In this document: positions 30,650 to 40,615 of the stretch, piece after piece | Layout of the letters: each line of letters opens with the position of its first letter | Position numbering within the stretch: the stretch's first letter is position 1 | DNA from: Pseudomonadota bacterium | Lineage (GTDB): Bacteria; Pseudomonadota; Gammaproteobacteria; Steroidobacterales; Steroidobacteraceae | Assembly: GCA_021779535.1 (NCBI GenBank) | Contig: JAJYAM010000011.1 | Span: 1-54,112 of the forward strand | Length of the DNA: 54,112 nucleotides | Direction of reading: 5' to 3' | Notes under the pieces: model-generated | What the model saw: only the letters and a program-made list of their open reading frames with translations | Database searches by the model: none | What the model was told of the DNA's origin: nothing | Program-made: the position numbers and the translations under genes

Positions 30650-33121
30650 TTAGAGATGGGCGCCCAGGTAGGCCGCGAGCCGCAGCACGTCGCCGAAGAC
30701 GCCGCCGGCGGTGACCTCGGGGCCCGCGCCCGGGCCCTGGACGATCAGCGGATTGTCGCAATAGCGACGCGTCGCGAAGCGCACGATGTTGTCGGTCAGC
30801 GCGATGTTCGCGAACGGATGCCGCGCGTCGACCGCGATCAGACCCACGGTCGCGCTGCCGGCGGCGTCGATCCGTCCGACGTAGCGCAGCACCTCGCCGC
30901 GGGCGCGGGCCTGCGCGTAGCGCTCGGCCATCGTCGCGTCGAACTCCACGAGCCGGTCCATGAACTCCGGCACGCTGCAGCCCTCGAGCGACTTCGGCAC
31001 CAGGCCCTCGATGCGCACGTCGGCGAGCTCGAGCGTGAGCCCCATCTCGCGGCCGAGGATGATCAGCTTGCGCGCGACGTCGATGCCGGACAGGTCGTCG
31101 CGGGGATCCGGTTCGGTGTAGCCCTTCTGCTTCGCCGCGCGCACGATCGACGAGAACGGCTCGCGCCCGTCGAACACGTTGAACAGGTACGCGAGCGTCC
31201 CGGAGAAGATCCCCTCGATGCTCGCGACCTCGTCGCCGGTCTCGCGCAGGTCGCGCAAGGTCTGGATCACCGGCAGGCCCGCGCCGACCGTCGCCTCGTA
31301 CAGGTAATGCGTTCCCGCGGCGCGTGCCGCGTCCTGGCAGTCCCGGTAGTACGCGAGCGCACCGCTGTTCGCCTTCTTGTTCGGCGTCACGACGTGGATC
31401 CCGCGCGCGAGCCAGTCGCGATAGTGGGATGCGACCTCCGCGTCCGCGGTGCAATCGATGATCAGCGCGTGCGGAATGTAATCCGGCTGCACCGCATCGA
31501 CGAAACGCTTCAGGTCGAGCGGCTCGCCGCGCCCGGCGAGCTGCCCGCGCCAATCCGCGAGGTCGATCGCGTGTTCCTCGAGCAGCATCCGGCGCGAGCC
31601 GGCGATGCCGCGTACGCGCAGGTCCAGGTTCAGGGAACGCAGCCGCTCGACCTGCGAGGCGATCTGCGTCAGCAGCACCGCGCCGACCGTGCCCGGCCCG
31701 ATCAGCCCGATCGACACCGTGTTCGGCGACAGGTAGAAGCCCGCGTGCACCGCGCGCAGCGCCTTCGCCGCCGACTTGCCGTCGACGACGACCGAGATGT
31801 TGCGCTCCGACGCGCCCTGCGCGATCGCGCGCACGTTGATGGTCGCGCGCGCGAGCGAATCGAACACGCGCGCGGCGACCCCGCGCGCGCCCGCCATCCC
31901 GTCGCCGACGACCGCGAGGATGCTCATGCCCCGTTCGACGTCGACGCTCTGGATGTGGCCGGCGCGCAATTCCGCGTCGAACGCCAGTCGCACCGCGTTC
32001 TCCGCGCGCGCCGCCTGCTCGGCCGGGATCGCGAAGCAGATCGAGTGCTCGGAACTTCCCTGGGAGATCAGGATCACCGAGATCCCGGCGTCGCGCAGCG
32101 CGCCGAACAGCCGGTGCGCGGTGCCCGGCACCCCGATCATTCCCGCGCCCTCGAGATTCACGAGCGCGACCGGATCGATCGTGGTGATGCCCTTGACCGT
32201 GAGCGGCGACTGCGGTTTCGCGCAGATCAGCGTGCCCGGGTGAGCGGGCGCGAACGTGTTGCGGATGAATATCGGGATGTCGCGCGCGACCGCGGGCTCC
32301 ATCGTCTGCGGGTGGATCACCTTCGCGCCGAAGTACGCGAGTTCCATCGCCTCGTTGTACGACAGCTGGTCGATCACCTGGGCGTTCGGCACGAGCCGCG
32401 GATCGGCCGACAACACGCCGTCGACGTCCGTCCAGATGTGGATCTCGGCGGCGTTCAGCAGCGCGCCGAAAATCGAACCGGAAAAGTCGCTCCCGTTGCG
32501 GCCGAGCGTCGTCGGCACCCCGGCGTGCGTGGTCGCGATGAAGCCGGTGACGATCAACCGGCCCCGAAAGTCCGCCGGGACGAGCGCGCCGATCCGCTCG
32601 GCGCTGCGTTCCCAGTCGACCGCCGGGCCGAGCGGGCCCCACTCGACGACGACGACCTGTCGCGCATCGAGCCAGCGCACCTCGCCGGCGATGCGCGCGC
32701 GCTCGCGCAGGAACGGCGCGAACAGCCGGGTCGACCAGATCTCGCCGTAGCCGGCGATCACGTCGCGCAGCGCGTTCGGCGCCGAGCGGATCAGCCGGAC
32801 GGTCTGCAGCATCCCGTTGACGTCGGCGACGTCGCGGCGCAGCTCGGCGACGTACGCGTCGCAGGCCGGCGCCGACAGCAGCGCCCGCGCGAGTCCGGTG
32901 TGGCGCGCCTCGAGCGCGGCGAGCGCACCGGCGACGTCGCCGTCGACGCGTTCGGCGAGCGCGATCGACGCGAGCAGCGCGTCGGTCACGCCCTTGCACG
33001 CCGACAGCACCACGGCCTCGCGCGCACGGCCCGTGGATTCGACGATCTCGGCGACCCGGCGAAAACATCCCTCGTCGGCGACGCTCGAGCCGCCGAACTT
33101 GTGCACCACCCATGGATTCAT
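30650..33121 (-). CDS. thrA: Bifunctional aspartokinase / homoserine dehydrogenase
   Basis: Catalyses the first and third steps of the aspartate-to-threonine pathway. The N-terminal aspartokinase begins VHKFGGSSVADEG and includes TFGRNGSDFSGS-like active-site sequence. Central ACT domains (about 310-460; for example ILISQGSSEHSICFAI) are where feedback inhibitors bind in the family. The C-terminal dehydrogenase has the nucleotide fold IGLIGPGTVGAVLL, CTADAEVASHYRDWL, NKKAN, EATVGAGLPVI and PRDDLSGIDVARKL. Length is 823 residues (E. coli 820). I chose ATG 33121; an in-frame GTG lies at 33130. Confidence 0.96.
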   Translation of the reverse strand: MNPWVVHKFGGSSVADEGCFRRVAEIVESTGRAREAVVLSACKGVTDALLASIALAERVDGDVAGALAALEARHTGLARALLSAPACDAYVAELRRDVADVNGMLQTVRLIRSAPNALRDVIAGYGEIWSTRLFAPFLRERARIAGEVRWLDARQVVVVEWGPLGPAVDWERSAERIGALVPADFRGRLIVTGFIATTHAGVPTTLGRNGSDFSGSIFGALLNAAEIHIWTDVDGVLSADPRLVPNAQVIDQLSYNEAMELAYFGAKVIHPQTMEPAVARDIPIFIRNTFAPAHPGTLICAKPQSPLTVKGITTIDPVALVNLEGAGMIGVPGTAHRLFGALRDAGISVILISQGSSEHSICFAIPAEQAARAENAVRLAFDAELRAGHIQSVDVERGMSILAVVGDGMAGARGVAARVFDSLARATINVRAIAQGASERNISVVVDGKSAAKALRAVHAGFYLSPNTVSIGLIGPGTVGAVLLTQIASQVERLRSLNLDLRVRGIAGSRRMLLEEHAIDLADWRGQLAGRGEPLDLKRFVDAVQPDYIPHALIIDCTADAEVASHYRDWLARGIHVVTPNKKANSGALAYYRDCQDAARAAGTHYLYEATVGAGLPVIQTLRDLRETGDEVASIEGIFSGTLAYLFNVFDGREPFSSIVRAAKQKGYTEPDPRDDLSGIDVARKLIILGREMGLTLELADVRIEGLVPKSLEGCSVPEFMDRLVEFDATMAERYAQARARGEVLRYVGRIDAAGSATVGLIAVDARHPFANIALTDNIVRFATRRYCDNPLIVQGPGAGPEVTAGGVFGDVLRLAAYLGAHL

Positions 33122-33221
33122 AGTTCGCACTCGCCCGCTGCCGCGGCGGACGTTCCTCGCACTCCCTCGGACGGATTCGACCGGATCACTGGCGGCGGGC
33201 TCGACGTTGGACAGCCGGGAA

Positions 33222-33250
33222 CTTTAATCTGTCGGCGCCGAGCCAGGCAA
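33222..33250 (-). promoter_or_regulatory. Candidate thr operon promoter
   Basis: Minus-strand TTGCCT (33250-33245), a 17-nt spacer and TTAAAG (33227-33222). The leader to thrA would be about 95 nt. I found no Thr/Ile-rich leader peptide or attenuator hairpin with a T-tract in it, unlike E. coli thrL. Confidence 0.5.
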
Positions 33251-33286
33251 GCGATTCCGCGGGCGCGGGCGGACGCGCCGGACCGG

Positions 33287-35449
33287 TCAACGCGCCTTCG
33301 AGGCCGCGCCCCGCTTCCCGCCGGTCCGCCGACCGCCGCGCACGATCGGCAAGCCGGTGTGCTGCGTTCGAAACCGTCCGGCCGGCGCCGCGCGCGCGCC
33401 GGGTTGCGGCTGATACGCGGGCACCAGGTGCTGCCGGCCGTTGCCGATCAGGTCCGCCCGGCCCATGCGCTTCAAGGCCTCGCGCAGCAGCGGCCAGTTG
33501 TGCGGGTCGTGATAGCGCAGGAACGCCTTGTGCAGGCGCCGCTGCTTGAGACTGCGCGGGATCGCCACGGACTCGCTGCGCCGGGTGATGCGCTTCAGCG
33601 GATTCTTTCCCGAGTGGTACATCGCGGTCGCGGTGGACATCGGCGAGGGGAGGAACGCCTGGACCTGGTCGGCCCGGAAGCCGTTCTTCTTCAGCCAGAG
33701 CGCGAGCTCCAGCATGTCCTCGTCGCGCGTGCCGGGATGCGCGGCGATGAAGTACGGGATCAGGTACTGCTCCTTGCCCGCGTCCCGGGAGTAGCGGTCG
33801 AAGAGCTCCTTGAACCGGTAATAGGTGCCGATGCCGGGCTTCATCATCTTCGACAGCGGTCCCTCGCCGATCGCCTCGGGCGCGATCTTGAGGTAACCGC
33901 CGGTGTGGTGGGTCGCGAGCTCCTTCACGTACTCCGGCGATTCGATCGCGAGGTCGTAGCGCACGCCCGAGGCGATCAGCACCTTCTTGACCCCGGCGAC
34001 CGCCCGTGCGCGGCGATACAGGCGGATCAAGGGTGCGTGGTCGGTATTCAGGTTCGCACACACCGCCGGGTACACGCAGGACGGGCGCCGGCAGGCCGCC
34101 TCGATCCGCTCGCTCTTGCAGTGCAGCCGGTACATGTTCGCGGTCGGCCCGCCGAGGTCGGAGATCACCCCGGTGAACCCCGGAACCCGGTCGCGAATCG
34201 TCTCGATCTCGCGGATCACCGAGTCCTCGGAGCGGCTCTGGATGACCCGGCCTTCGTGCTCGGTGATCGAGCAGAACGTGCAGCCCCCGAAGCAGCCGCG
34301 CTGGATCGCGATCGAGAAACGGATCATCTCGTAGGCCGGGATCTTCGCCGCGCCGTAGACCGGATGCGGCCGCCGCGCATAGGGCAGCTCGTAGACGGCG
34401 TCCATATCGGCGGTCGTGAGCGGCAACGGCGGCGGATTCAGCCAGACGTCGCTCGCGCCGTGGCGCTGCACGAGCGCGCGCGCGTTGCCGGGATTGGCCT
34501 CCGAATGCAGTACCCGTGACGCATGCGCGTACAGCACCGGATCGCCGGCGACCGCCTCGAATGCCGGCAGCCGGATCACGCTGTGCGCACGGGCGGCGTT
34601 CGGCACGTCCCGGGTCCGTCGAACCGCGAGCGCCGGCGCCGCGTCCGGCGGGCCCGCCGCCTGCGCGCGGGCGCCGGTGGGCGGGGTCGCGTAGGGATTC
34701 GGCGGCGTCTCGAGCGCACCCACCTCGTCGACCGTCGTCGAATCGATCTCGATCCAACCGTCCGGAACCGCCGCGCGCACGAACGCGGTGCCCCGGAGGT
34801 CCGTGATCGCCCCGATCCGCTCGCCCGCGTCGAGCCGGCGCGCGATCTCGAGCACCTGGCGCTCGGCGTTGCCGTAGACCAGGAGATCCGCCTGCGCATC
34901 GACCAGGACCGAGCGGCGCACTCGCTCCGACCAGTAATCGAAGTGGGCGATGCGCCGCAGGCTCGCCTCGATCCCGCCGATCACGATCGGTACCTGCGAA
35001 AACGCCTCACGCAGGCGTTGCGCATAGACCACCACGCTGCGGTCGGGACGAGCCCCGGAGACACCGCCGGGGGTGTAGGCATCGTCGCTGCGCACCCGCC
35101 GGTCCGCGGTGTAGCGGTTGACCATCGAGTCCATGTTCCCGCCGGTCACGCCGAAGAACAGGCGCGGCTCGCCGAGCACGCGGAAGTCCGCGGCGTCGCG
35201 CCAGTTCGGCTGCGCGATGATCCCGACGCGAAACCCGGCGGCCTCGAGCACGCGCCCGATGATCGCCATTCCAAAGCTGGGGTGGTCCACGTAGGCGTCG
35301 CCGCTCACGACGATCACGTCGCAGCGGTCCCAGCCGAGCGCGTCCATCTCGGCGCGGTTCATCGGCAGGAACGGCGCGGCCGCGGGCCGCGCCGGCGCAT
35401 CGCCGGCGGGCCCGTGGGTGGCGCAAAGGAGCGGCGACGGGACTTGCAT
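33287..35449 (-). CDS. YgiQ-family radical SAM protein
   Basis: Large radical SAM protein of the UPF0313 family, 720 residues. The N-terminal B12-binding-like region contains [24 protein letters not shown] and [14 protein letters not shown]. The radical SAM cluster motif [17 protein letters not shown] (CxxxCxxC) is near residue 387. [37 protein letters not shown] and the C-terminal [17 protein letters not shown] are family hallmarks. The C-terminal tail is basic ([16 protein letters not shown]). ATG 35449 gives an N-terminal extension; ATG at [11 protein letters not shown] is a plausible later start. The reaction catalysed is unknown. Confidence 0.92.
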   Translation of the reverse strand: MQVPSPLLCATHGPAGDAPARPAAAPFLPMNRAEMDALGWDRCDVIVVSGDAYVDHPSFGMAIIGRVLEAAGFRVGIIAQPNWRDAADFRVLGEPRLFFGVTGGNMDSMVNRYTADRRVRSDDAYTPGGVSGARPDRSVVVYAQRLREAFSQVPIVIGGIEASLRRIAHFDYWSERVRRSVLVDAQADLLVYGNAERQVLEIARRLDAGERIGAITDLRGTAFVRAAVPDGWIEIDSTTVDEVGALETPPNPYATPPTGARAQAAGPPDAAPALAVRRTRDVPNAARAHSVIRLPAFEAVAGDPVLYAHASRVLHSEANPGNARALVQRHGASDVWLNPPPLPLTTADMDAVYELPYARRPHPVYGAAKIPAYEMIRFSIAIQRGCFGGCTFCSITEHEGRVIQSRSEDSVIREIETIRDRVPGFTGVISDLGGPTANMYRLHCKSERIEAACRRPSCVYPAVCANLNTDHAPLIRLYRRARAVAGVKKVLIASGVRYDLAIESPEYVKELATHHTGGYLKIAPEAIGEGPLSKMMKPGIGTYYRFKELFDRYSRDAGKEQYLIPYFIAAHPGTRDEDMLELALWLKKNGFRADQVQAFLPSPMSTATAMYHSGKNPLKRITRRSESVAIPRSLKQRRLHKAFLRYHDPHNWPLLREALKRMGRADLIGNGRQHLVPAYQPQPGARAAPAGRFRTQHTGLPIVRGGRRTGGKRGAASKAR

Positions 35450-35500
35450 CGCCGCGATTAAATCCGATCCGCTAGCCCGTGTACACCCGCGGCCCCCGGA

Positions 35501-36973
35501 TCACCCGATGTCCACCGGCACGTAGATCTGCGCGTTGTCGCGCTGGATCAGCAATGCGACGCTGTGACCGGCGTTCGCGACCGCACGCCGCAGCTGGTCG
35601 ACCGTGTCGACGCGCTCGCCGTTGACACCGAGCACCACGTCGCCCGCCTGCAGCCCCGCGTTCAGCGCCGGCCCCGAGACGCCTTCGATCACGAGGTGGC
35701 CCTGGGTGTGCAGCTGGCGTCGCTCATCGGGGTTGAGCTCGCGCACCTCGATCCCGAGCTTGCCGCCGTCGCCGTGGACGCCGCCGCTCTTCGCGAGCTC
35801 GGTGCCCTGGCCGTGCAGCAGCACGGTGCGCACGTCGACGATCATCGGCTTGTGATCGCGCCAGATCCCGAGGTGCGCGATCGAGCCCGGCGGGAGTTCC
35901 GCGATGATCGTCGGCAGATCGATCGACCGGTCGATCCGATGCCCGTTCACGCTGGTGATCACGTCGCCGGGCCGCAGGCCCGCCAGCTTCGCCGGGCCCT
36001 TCGGGTCGACGCCGCTGATCAGCGCGCCGTGCGGGAGGCCGAGGCCGAACGACTCGGCGAGCTGCTGGTTCAGGTCCTGCACCGCGACGCCGATCCGGCT
36101 GCGCCGCACGGTGCCGTACTTCAACAACTGATCCTTGACGTTCAGCGCGATGTTGATCGGGATCGCGAACGACATGCCCATGAAGCCGCCGGTGCGGCTG
36201 TAGATCTGCGAATTGATCCCGATCACCTGCCCCTGCATGTTGAACAACGGGCCGCCGGAGTTGCCCGGATTCACCGCCGCATCGGTCTGGATGAACGGCA
36301 CGTAATTGTCTTCGCCCGGCAACGCCCGGGCGGTCGCGCTGATCACGCCGGCGGTCACGGTGTTGTCGAAACCGAACGGCGAGCCGATCGCGACGACCCA
36401 TTGGCCCGGCTTGATCTTCGAAGGATCGCCGAAGCGGACCGCCGGCAGGTCATGCGCCGCGATCTTCAGCAGCGCGACGTCGCTGCGCTTGTCCTTGCCG
36501 ATGACCTTCGCCGGAAATTCGCGCCGGTCCGTGAGTTTCACGGTCACGCGCGCGGCACCGTCGACGACGTGGGCGTTGGTGAGGATGTAGCCGTCCTTGC
36601 TGATGATGAAGCCGGACCCGATCGCGCGTTCCGGCGGCATCTGTTGCGGCGGCATCTGGAACTGGCGGAAGAACTGCGACAGCGGATCGTTGCCGTTCCA
36701 CTGCATCATGTTGGCCTGTTGCGGCTTCTCGATCACGCTGATGTTGACGACCGACGGCCCGTTGCGCTCGACCAAGCCCGAGAAGTCCGGCAATCCGGTG
36801 ACTTCCGGCGCCGCCGCGGTCCCGCCGGGACTGGTGGTCGAGGCGAGACGGAGCGGTGCGGGCGGGGAAGCGCCCCGCAACGAATCGGCGAACGCGGTGG
36901 ACCGCTGATGGGTGACGACCGCGACCAACAGGCCGGCGGCGATGGCGAGCGACCAGGTTCTGATACTACCCAT
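35501..36973 (-). CDS. degQ: Periplasmic serine protease of the DegQ/HtrA family
   Basis: Envelope protein quality-control protease/chaperone. A signal peptide (about residues 1-29, ending STAFA) is followed by a trypsin-like domain with catalytic H135 (TNAHVVDG), D165 (KRSDVALL) and S239 (NPGNSGGPL), then two PDZ domains (about 285-375 and 390-485; for example LRPGDVITSVNG and LQAGDVVLGVNGERV). A Gln/Met/Pro-rich loop near residues 100-115 corresponds to the LA loop region. Length is 490 residues. ATG 36973 is supported by AAGGGG upstream. It is divergent from the receiver-kinase gene. Confidence 0.95.
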   Translation of the reverse strand: MGSIRTWSLAIAAGLLVAVVTHQRSTAFADSLRGASPPAPLRLASTTSPGGTAAAPEVTGLPDFSGLVERNGPSVVNISVIEKPQQANMMQWNGNDPLSQFFRQFQMPPQQMPPERAIGSGFIISKDGYILTNAHVVDGAARVTVKLTDRREFPAKVIGKDKRSDVALLKIAAHDLPAVRFGDPSKIKPGQWVVAIGSPFGFDNTVTAGVISATARALPGEDNYVPFIQTDAAVNPGNSGGPLFNMQGQVIGINSQIYSRTGGFMGMSFAIPINIALNVKDQLLKYGTVRRSRIGVAVQDLNQQLAESFGLGLPHGALISGVDPKGPAKLAGLRPGDVITSVNGHRIDRSIDLPTIIAELPPGSIAHLGIWRDHKPMIVDVRTVLLHGQGTELAKSGGVHGDGGKLGIEVRELNPDERRQLHTQGHLVIEGVSGPALNAGLQAGDVVLGVNGERVDTVDQLRRAVANAGHSVALLIQRDNAQIYVPVDIG

Positions 36974-37090
36974 TCGAATATGCCCCTTCCGTATGGAGAG
37001 TTTCGCAAAACACCCCTTCTGACCGCCGCAATCCCGGTTTGGTTTCAATTTTTCGCGAACCCCGACGCATTTTTCCCAAAGCCCGACCGC

Positions 37091-37132
37091 TACAGTGCCC
37101 TGTACCGGTCCCCGGCCGCGCCGCGGCCGGGG
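37091..37132 (+). promoter_or_regulatory. Two inverted repeats in the leader of the receiver-kinase gene
   Basis: TACAG-TGCC-CTGTA (37091-37104) is followed by a perfect 11-1-11 GC palindrome (37110-37132) whose arms are CCCCGGCCGCG and its complement. The GC palindrome would form a very stable RNA hairpin about 50 nt before ATG 37185. No T-tract follows, so it is not a simple terminator. Role unknown. Confidence 0.4.
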
Positions 37133-37184
37133 CGCCGGAATGCCCGAAGGTCAGCCCGCGAGGGTCCGCGCGGAACGAGAGATC

Positions 37185-38447
37185 ATGACCGAGGAACCGA
37201 ACGCTCCGTACGTGATCGCGGTCGGCAGCGACACGAAGCGCCTGCAGTGGCTCGCCCACCACGTGACGAGTCACTGGCCGGCCGCGAGCGCGACGATCGT
37301 GCCGGCGGGCGACACCACCGCGCTCGCACGGCTGCTCGCCGCGCGCGAGCCGGATGCGCTGGTCCTGCAAATCGATTTCAACAGCGGCGGAACGACGGCG
37401 CACGGGATCGCCTCGATGCTCGAATGGTTGCGCAGCCGGCCGGGGCTCTATTGCATCGTGCTCGCCGAGAACGGCGGCGAACTCGCCGCGGTGCGCGCAT
37501 TCAAGAGCGGTGCCCGGGATTACCTGCCGCTCGCGTCGCTGTCCCGCGACGCGCTGCTCGCGGCGGTCGGAGAGGCCCATGCGCGGCGCAGCGAAGCGGC
37601 CCGCGAGACCGCGATCCTCGGCGGTGCGGTGCAAGATCCGGTCGCGCCCGAGGTCCCGAACTACTCGATCGTGAAGCGGCTCGCGACCAGCCATTTCTCC
37701 TCCGTGTACCTCGCGCGCGCCGAACGATTGCGGCGCAACGTCGTGCTCAAGGTGATTCACCGGGGCTCGAGCGCCCGCGAGCTCGAGGATGCGGAACGCT
37801 TCCAGCGGGAGTACGAGATCATCTCGAGCATCGCGCATCGGTCGATCGCCGAGATCTACGACTTCGGGGTGCTGCCGAACCAGTCGTACCTCGCGATGGA
37901 ATACTTTCCGTGCGGCGACCTGCGCGCGCGGCTGCGCAACCCGTTGAGTCTCGACGAGAGCCTGTACTACCTGCGATCGATCGCGGAGGCGCTGCGCGTG
38001 ATCCACGTGTTCGGCATCCTGCACCGCGACCTGAAGCCCGCGAACGTGATGCTGCGCGAAGACAACTCGCCGGTGCTGATCGACTTCGGGCTCGCACGGC
38101 GCTCGGCCGAGGAAGGGTCGGTCACCGGCGCGGGCCAGGTGCTCGGATCGCCCTACTACATCAGTCCGGAGCAATCGCAGGGCGAGAAGGTCGATGGGCG
38201 CACCGACCTGTACGGTCTCGGCGTCATGTTCTTCGAGATGCTCGCCGGCCGCAAACCCTACGTGGGGCGCAGCGCGATCGAGATCATGACCCAGCATGCG
38301 AATGCGCCGATCCCGCGGTTGCCGGCGTCGGCGGGCGCGCAACAGCCCGTGCTCGATCGGTTGATGGCGAAGCGCCCCGGAGATCGCTATGCGACGACCG
38401 ACGAACTGCTCGCCGACCTGAGCACGACGATCGAGGCCGTCGCATGA
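37185..38447 (+). CDS. Receiver-like domain fused to a Ser/Thr protein kinase
   Basis: A 420-residue cytoplasmic protein without membrane segments. Residues 9-130 form a response-regulator-like fold (YVIAVGSDTKRL ... DALVLQIDF ... AFKSGARDYLP), with D64 near the phospho-acceptor position. Residues 160-400 are a Hanks-type kinase with lysine K189 (VVLKVIH), HRDLKPANVML with D282, DFG at 300-302 and a SPYYISPEQ activation segment. The glycine-rich loop has lost its glycines: RLATSHFSSVYLA has Ala/Ser/Ser (A167, S169, S172) in their places. I chose ATG 37185; ATG 37140 is also in frame. Its stop overlaps the start of the CheA-like gene, so the two form one unit. Substrates unknown. Confidence 0.85.
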   Translation: MTEEPNAPYVIAVGSDTKRLQWLAHHVTSHWPAASATIVPAGDTTALARLLAAREPDALVLQIDFNSGGTTAHGIASMLEWLRSRPGLYCIVLAENGGELAAVRAFKSGARDYLPLASLSRDALLAAVGEAHARRSEAARETAILGGAVQDPVAPEVPNYSIVKRLATSHFSSVYLARAERLRRNVVLKVIHRGSSARELEDAERFQREYEIISSIAHRSIAEIYDFGVLPNQSYLAMEYFPCGDLRARLRNPLSLDESLYYLRSIAEALRVIHVFGILHRDLKPANVMLREDNSPVLIDFGLARRSAEEGSVTGAGQVLGSPYYISPEQSQGEKVDGRTDLYGLGVMFFEMLAGRKPYVGRSAIEIMTQHANAPIPRLPASAGAQQPVLDRLMAKRPGDRYATTDELLADLSTTIEAVA

Positions 38448-39958
38448 AGGTCGCGGCGTGGTTCTCTTCGGTCGGACGTGCCGAGACGGAAGTCCTCGAG
38501 GCACCGCCGGCGCGCGACACCGGACTCGATTTCGTCTCGCAGGGCGTGCTCGTGCTCGATTCGCGGGGACACGTGACCGCGGCGAACGACGCGGCCCGAT
38601 CGCTGCTACGCAACACGCGCGTCGTCGGCGCGGACTGGCGCGCCATCCTGAAGCCCATCGCGAGCGAGGAGGCGCTCGCGCGCCTGTCGGACCTGCTGCA
38701 GGAGCGCGGCGCCGCGCGCCGCTGCGACGAGATCGAGCTGCGCGTGCCGGGGGCCGACGGCACGCCGGCCACGGTGTGGTATCGATTCGAGACTCCCGGC
38801 GCCGCGCCGCCGGAAGCCGGTACGCACCGCGTGCTCGTGATCACCGACCGCAGCGACGCGGTTCAACAGTCGCGCGAGATCGCCGATCTGCGCGCGGAGC
38901 TGCAGTCCTACGGCGAGATCCTGCGCGCATTGCTGCGCCTCGGCGCCACGCGCTTCGCGACCGCGGTCCGCAGGACGAGCGACGCGATGGAACGGATCGA
39001 CGCGATCCTGAAGCAACCGGCACGGGAACAAACGGCGTTCCGCGAGAAACTCGATGCCACGCTCGAGGCCGTCGACCGAATTCGACGCGAGGCGGTGCTG
39101 CTGCGGCTCACCTCGCTGGAGATCGCCGCCCGCTCGTTCGAGGACGCGGTGCATGAACTGCGCGACCGCGCGAGCTTGAGCGGTAGCGATTTCCTGCCGC
39201 TCGCGATCAAGCTCGACGCGCTGCTCGGCCGGCTGGCGCTGCTGCGCACCTTGACGCGCAACGCGCTGCCCGACGCGACCGCGGGCGAGGCCGCGACGGT
39301 CACCGACAACGGCACGCAGATCCTCGATGCGCCGCGCTTCCTCGCCGAAGCGGGCCGGACGGGTGCGCCGCCGGTGGACGCCGGAATCGCCGGCGCGCCC
39401 GCGCCGGGGCGGCTCCAAACGGCGCTCGCGAGCCTGACCGAGCACATCGGCGAGGAACAGGGGCGACCGGTGCGCATCGAATTCAACGGGCTCGATGCGG
39501 TCCCGGCCGTGCACCGGCCGCTGGTGAAGAACGTCGCGATCCAGCTGATCCGCAACGCGATCATCCACGGGATCGAGCCCCCCGAGGCGCGCGAGGCGGC
39601 CGGCAAGCCGTCGATCGGCACGCTGCGGCTCTCGTTCGTGCGACAGGCGAACGGTGCCGGCGAGCTGCGTTTCCAGGACGACGGCCGCGGCATCGATCCG
39701 GTGCGCGTGCGGCGCACCGCGGTCGAACACGGGCTGCTGCGACCCGACGAAGCGGCCGCGCTGTCCGACCGGCAGGCGATCAAGCTGATCTTCAAGAGCG
39801 GCTACGTGCGCGGCAGCGCCGATGACAGTGCCCCGACGCACCGCGGGCTGCTCTTGGTACGGCGCTACGTCGACGCCGCCGGCGGCCGGATCGCGCTCGC
39901 GAGCGACCCCGGACACAACACCCGGTTCAAGGTTCTGCTACCGCCGCCCGCGCATTGA
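38444..39958 (+). CDS. PAS domain plus CheA-like histidine kinase-type ATPase with degenerate Hpt region
   Basis: A soluble 504-residue protein. Residues 28-135 look like a PAS domain (DFVSQGVLVLDSRGHVTAANDAARSLL). A helical region at about 163-240 (EAVDRIRREAVLLRLTSLEIAARSFEDAVHEL) has the layout of a histidine-phosphotransfer bundle but lacks the AHxxKG histidine. Residues 355-500 are a CheA-type HATPase: N box QLIRNAIIHGIEPPEAREAAGKP (N371, H375), G1 box QDDGRGIDP near 411-418 and a C-terminal GLLLVRRYVDAAGG...GHNTRFKVLLP. No CheW-like domain or dimerisation/phospho-acceptor (DHp) motif is visible. It is translationally coupled to the upstream receiver-Ser/Thr kinase. Function is inferred to be signalling; the phosphorylation target is unknown. 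Confidence 0.8.
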   Translation: MKVAAWFSSVGRAETEVLEAPPARDTGLDFVSQGVLVLDSRGHVTAANDAARSLLRNTRVVGADWRAILKPIASEEALARLSDLLQERGAARRCDEIELRVPGADGTPATVWYRFETPGAAPPEAGTHRVLVITDRSDAVQQSREIADLRAELQSYGEILRALLRLGATRFATAVRRTSDAMERIDAILKQPAREQTAFREKLDATLEAVDRIRREAVLLRLTSLEIAARSFEDAVHELRDRASLSGSDFLPLAIKLDALLGRLALLRTLTRNALPDATAGEAATVTDNGTQILDAPRFLAEAGRTGAPPVDAGIAGAPAPGRLQTALASLTEHIGEEQGRPVRIEFNGLDAVPAVHRPLVKNVAIQLIRNAIIHGIEPPEAREAAGKPSIGTLRLSFVRQANGAGELRFQDDGRGIDPVRVRRTAVEHGLLRPDEAAALSDRQAIKLIFKSGYVRGSADDSAPTHRGLLLVRRYVDAAGGRIALASDPGHNTRFKVLLPPPAH

Positions 39959-39991
39959 CGGGGTCGGACGCCTGCAGCAGACTCCCGGTCG

Positions 39992-40585
39992 ATGAAACCT
40001 CGCCTGCCCGACGCGACGCTCGATCAGCTGTTCCGCGACGCGCGCTCGTTCAACCGCTGGTCCCCGGAACCGGTGCCGACCGCGACCTTGCACGAGATCT
40101 ACGAGCTGCTGAAATTCGGGCCGACCGCGACGAACTCGACGCCGGCGCGCTTCGTGTTCGTGACGAGCGCGGCGGCGAAGGCGAAGCTCCTCACTTGCGT
40201 GTCGCCGGGCAACGTCGTGAAGATCGAGCAAGCCCCGGTGACCGTGATCGTCGGCATGGACGAAACGTTCTACGAGAAGCTGCCGGCCTTGTTCCCGCAC
40301 CAGCCCCAGGTCGCCGACGCGTTTCGCAGGGACCCGGCCGGCGCCGCGACCGCGATGTTCCGCAACGCGACGCTGCAGGGCGCGTACCTGATGCTCGCCG
40401 CGCGTTCGCTCGGCCTCGACTGCGGACCGATGTCGGGTTTCGACAACGCGAAGCTCGACGCGGCGTTCTTCGCGGGCACCCGGATCAAATCCAACTTCCT
40501 GTGCGCGCTCGGCGCCGGCACCGAGGAACGACTGTTCCCGCGCAATCCCCGGCTCCCGTTCGACGAGGCCTGCCGGGTCGAATGA
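39992..40585 (+). CDS. Nitroreductase-family protein, malonic semialdehyde reductase (RutE/HadB) type
   Basis: FMN-dependent oxidoreductase of 197 residues. Family features are [12 protein letters not shown] near the N terminus, [45 protein letters not shown] and [21 protein letters not shown] at the C terminus. The GPMSGFD segment and overall length match the RutE/HadB subgroup, in which E. coli RutE reduces malonic semialdehyde in uracil catabolism. No other rut genes are here, so the physiological role is open. It lies 33 nt after the CheA-like gene. Confidence 0.83.
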   Translation: MKPRLPDATLDQLFRDARSFNRWSPEPVPTATLHEIYELLKFGPTATNSTPARFVFVTSAAAKAKLLTCVSPGNVVKIEQAPVTVIVGMDETFYEKLPALFPHQPQVADAFRRDPAGAATAMFRNATLQGAYLMLAARSLGLDCGPMSGFDNAKLDAAFFAGTRIKSNFLCALGAGTEERLFPRNPRLPFDEACRVE

Positions 40586-40615
40586 CCGGGGCCGGTGCGG
40601 CCCCGCGGCCCGGCG

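Noticed and set aside
33121-33215. Threonine attenuator in the thrA leader
   Set aside because: No open frame rich in Thr/Ile codons and no hairpin with T-tract before thrA.
30608-34519. 1303-codon open frame on the plus strand
   Set aside because: Antisense to thrB, thrA and ygiQ. Its composition (Arg/Asp/His/Val-rich, no domain) is the usual shadow of a high-GC coding strand.
37091-37104. TACAG-TGCC-CTGTA as a LexA/SOS box
   Set aside because: A gammaproteobacterial LexA box is CTGT-N8-ACAG; here the half-sites are in the opposite order and spaced by 4.
35564-38443. Long plus-strand frame leading into the CheA-like gene
   Set aside because: The frame is antisense to degQ and out of frame with the receiver-kinase. 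Only the part from ATG 38444 resembles proteins and it starts at a coupled stop/start junction.
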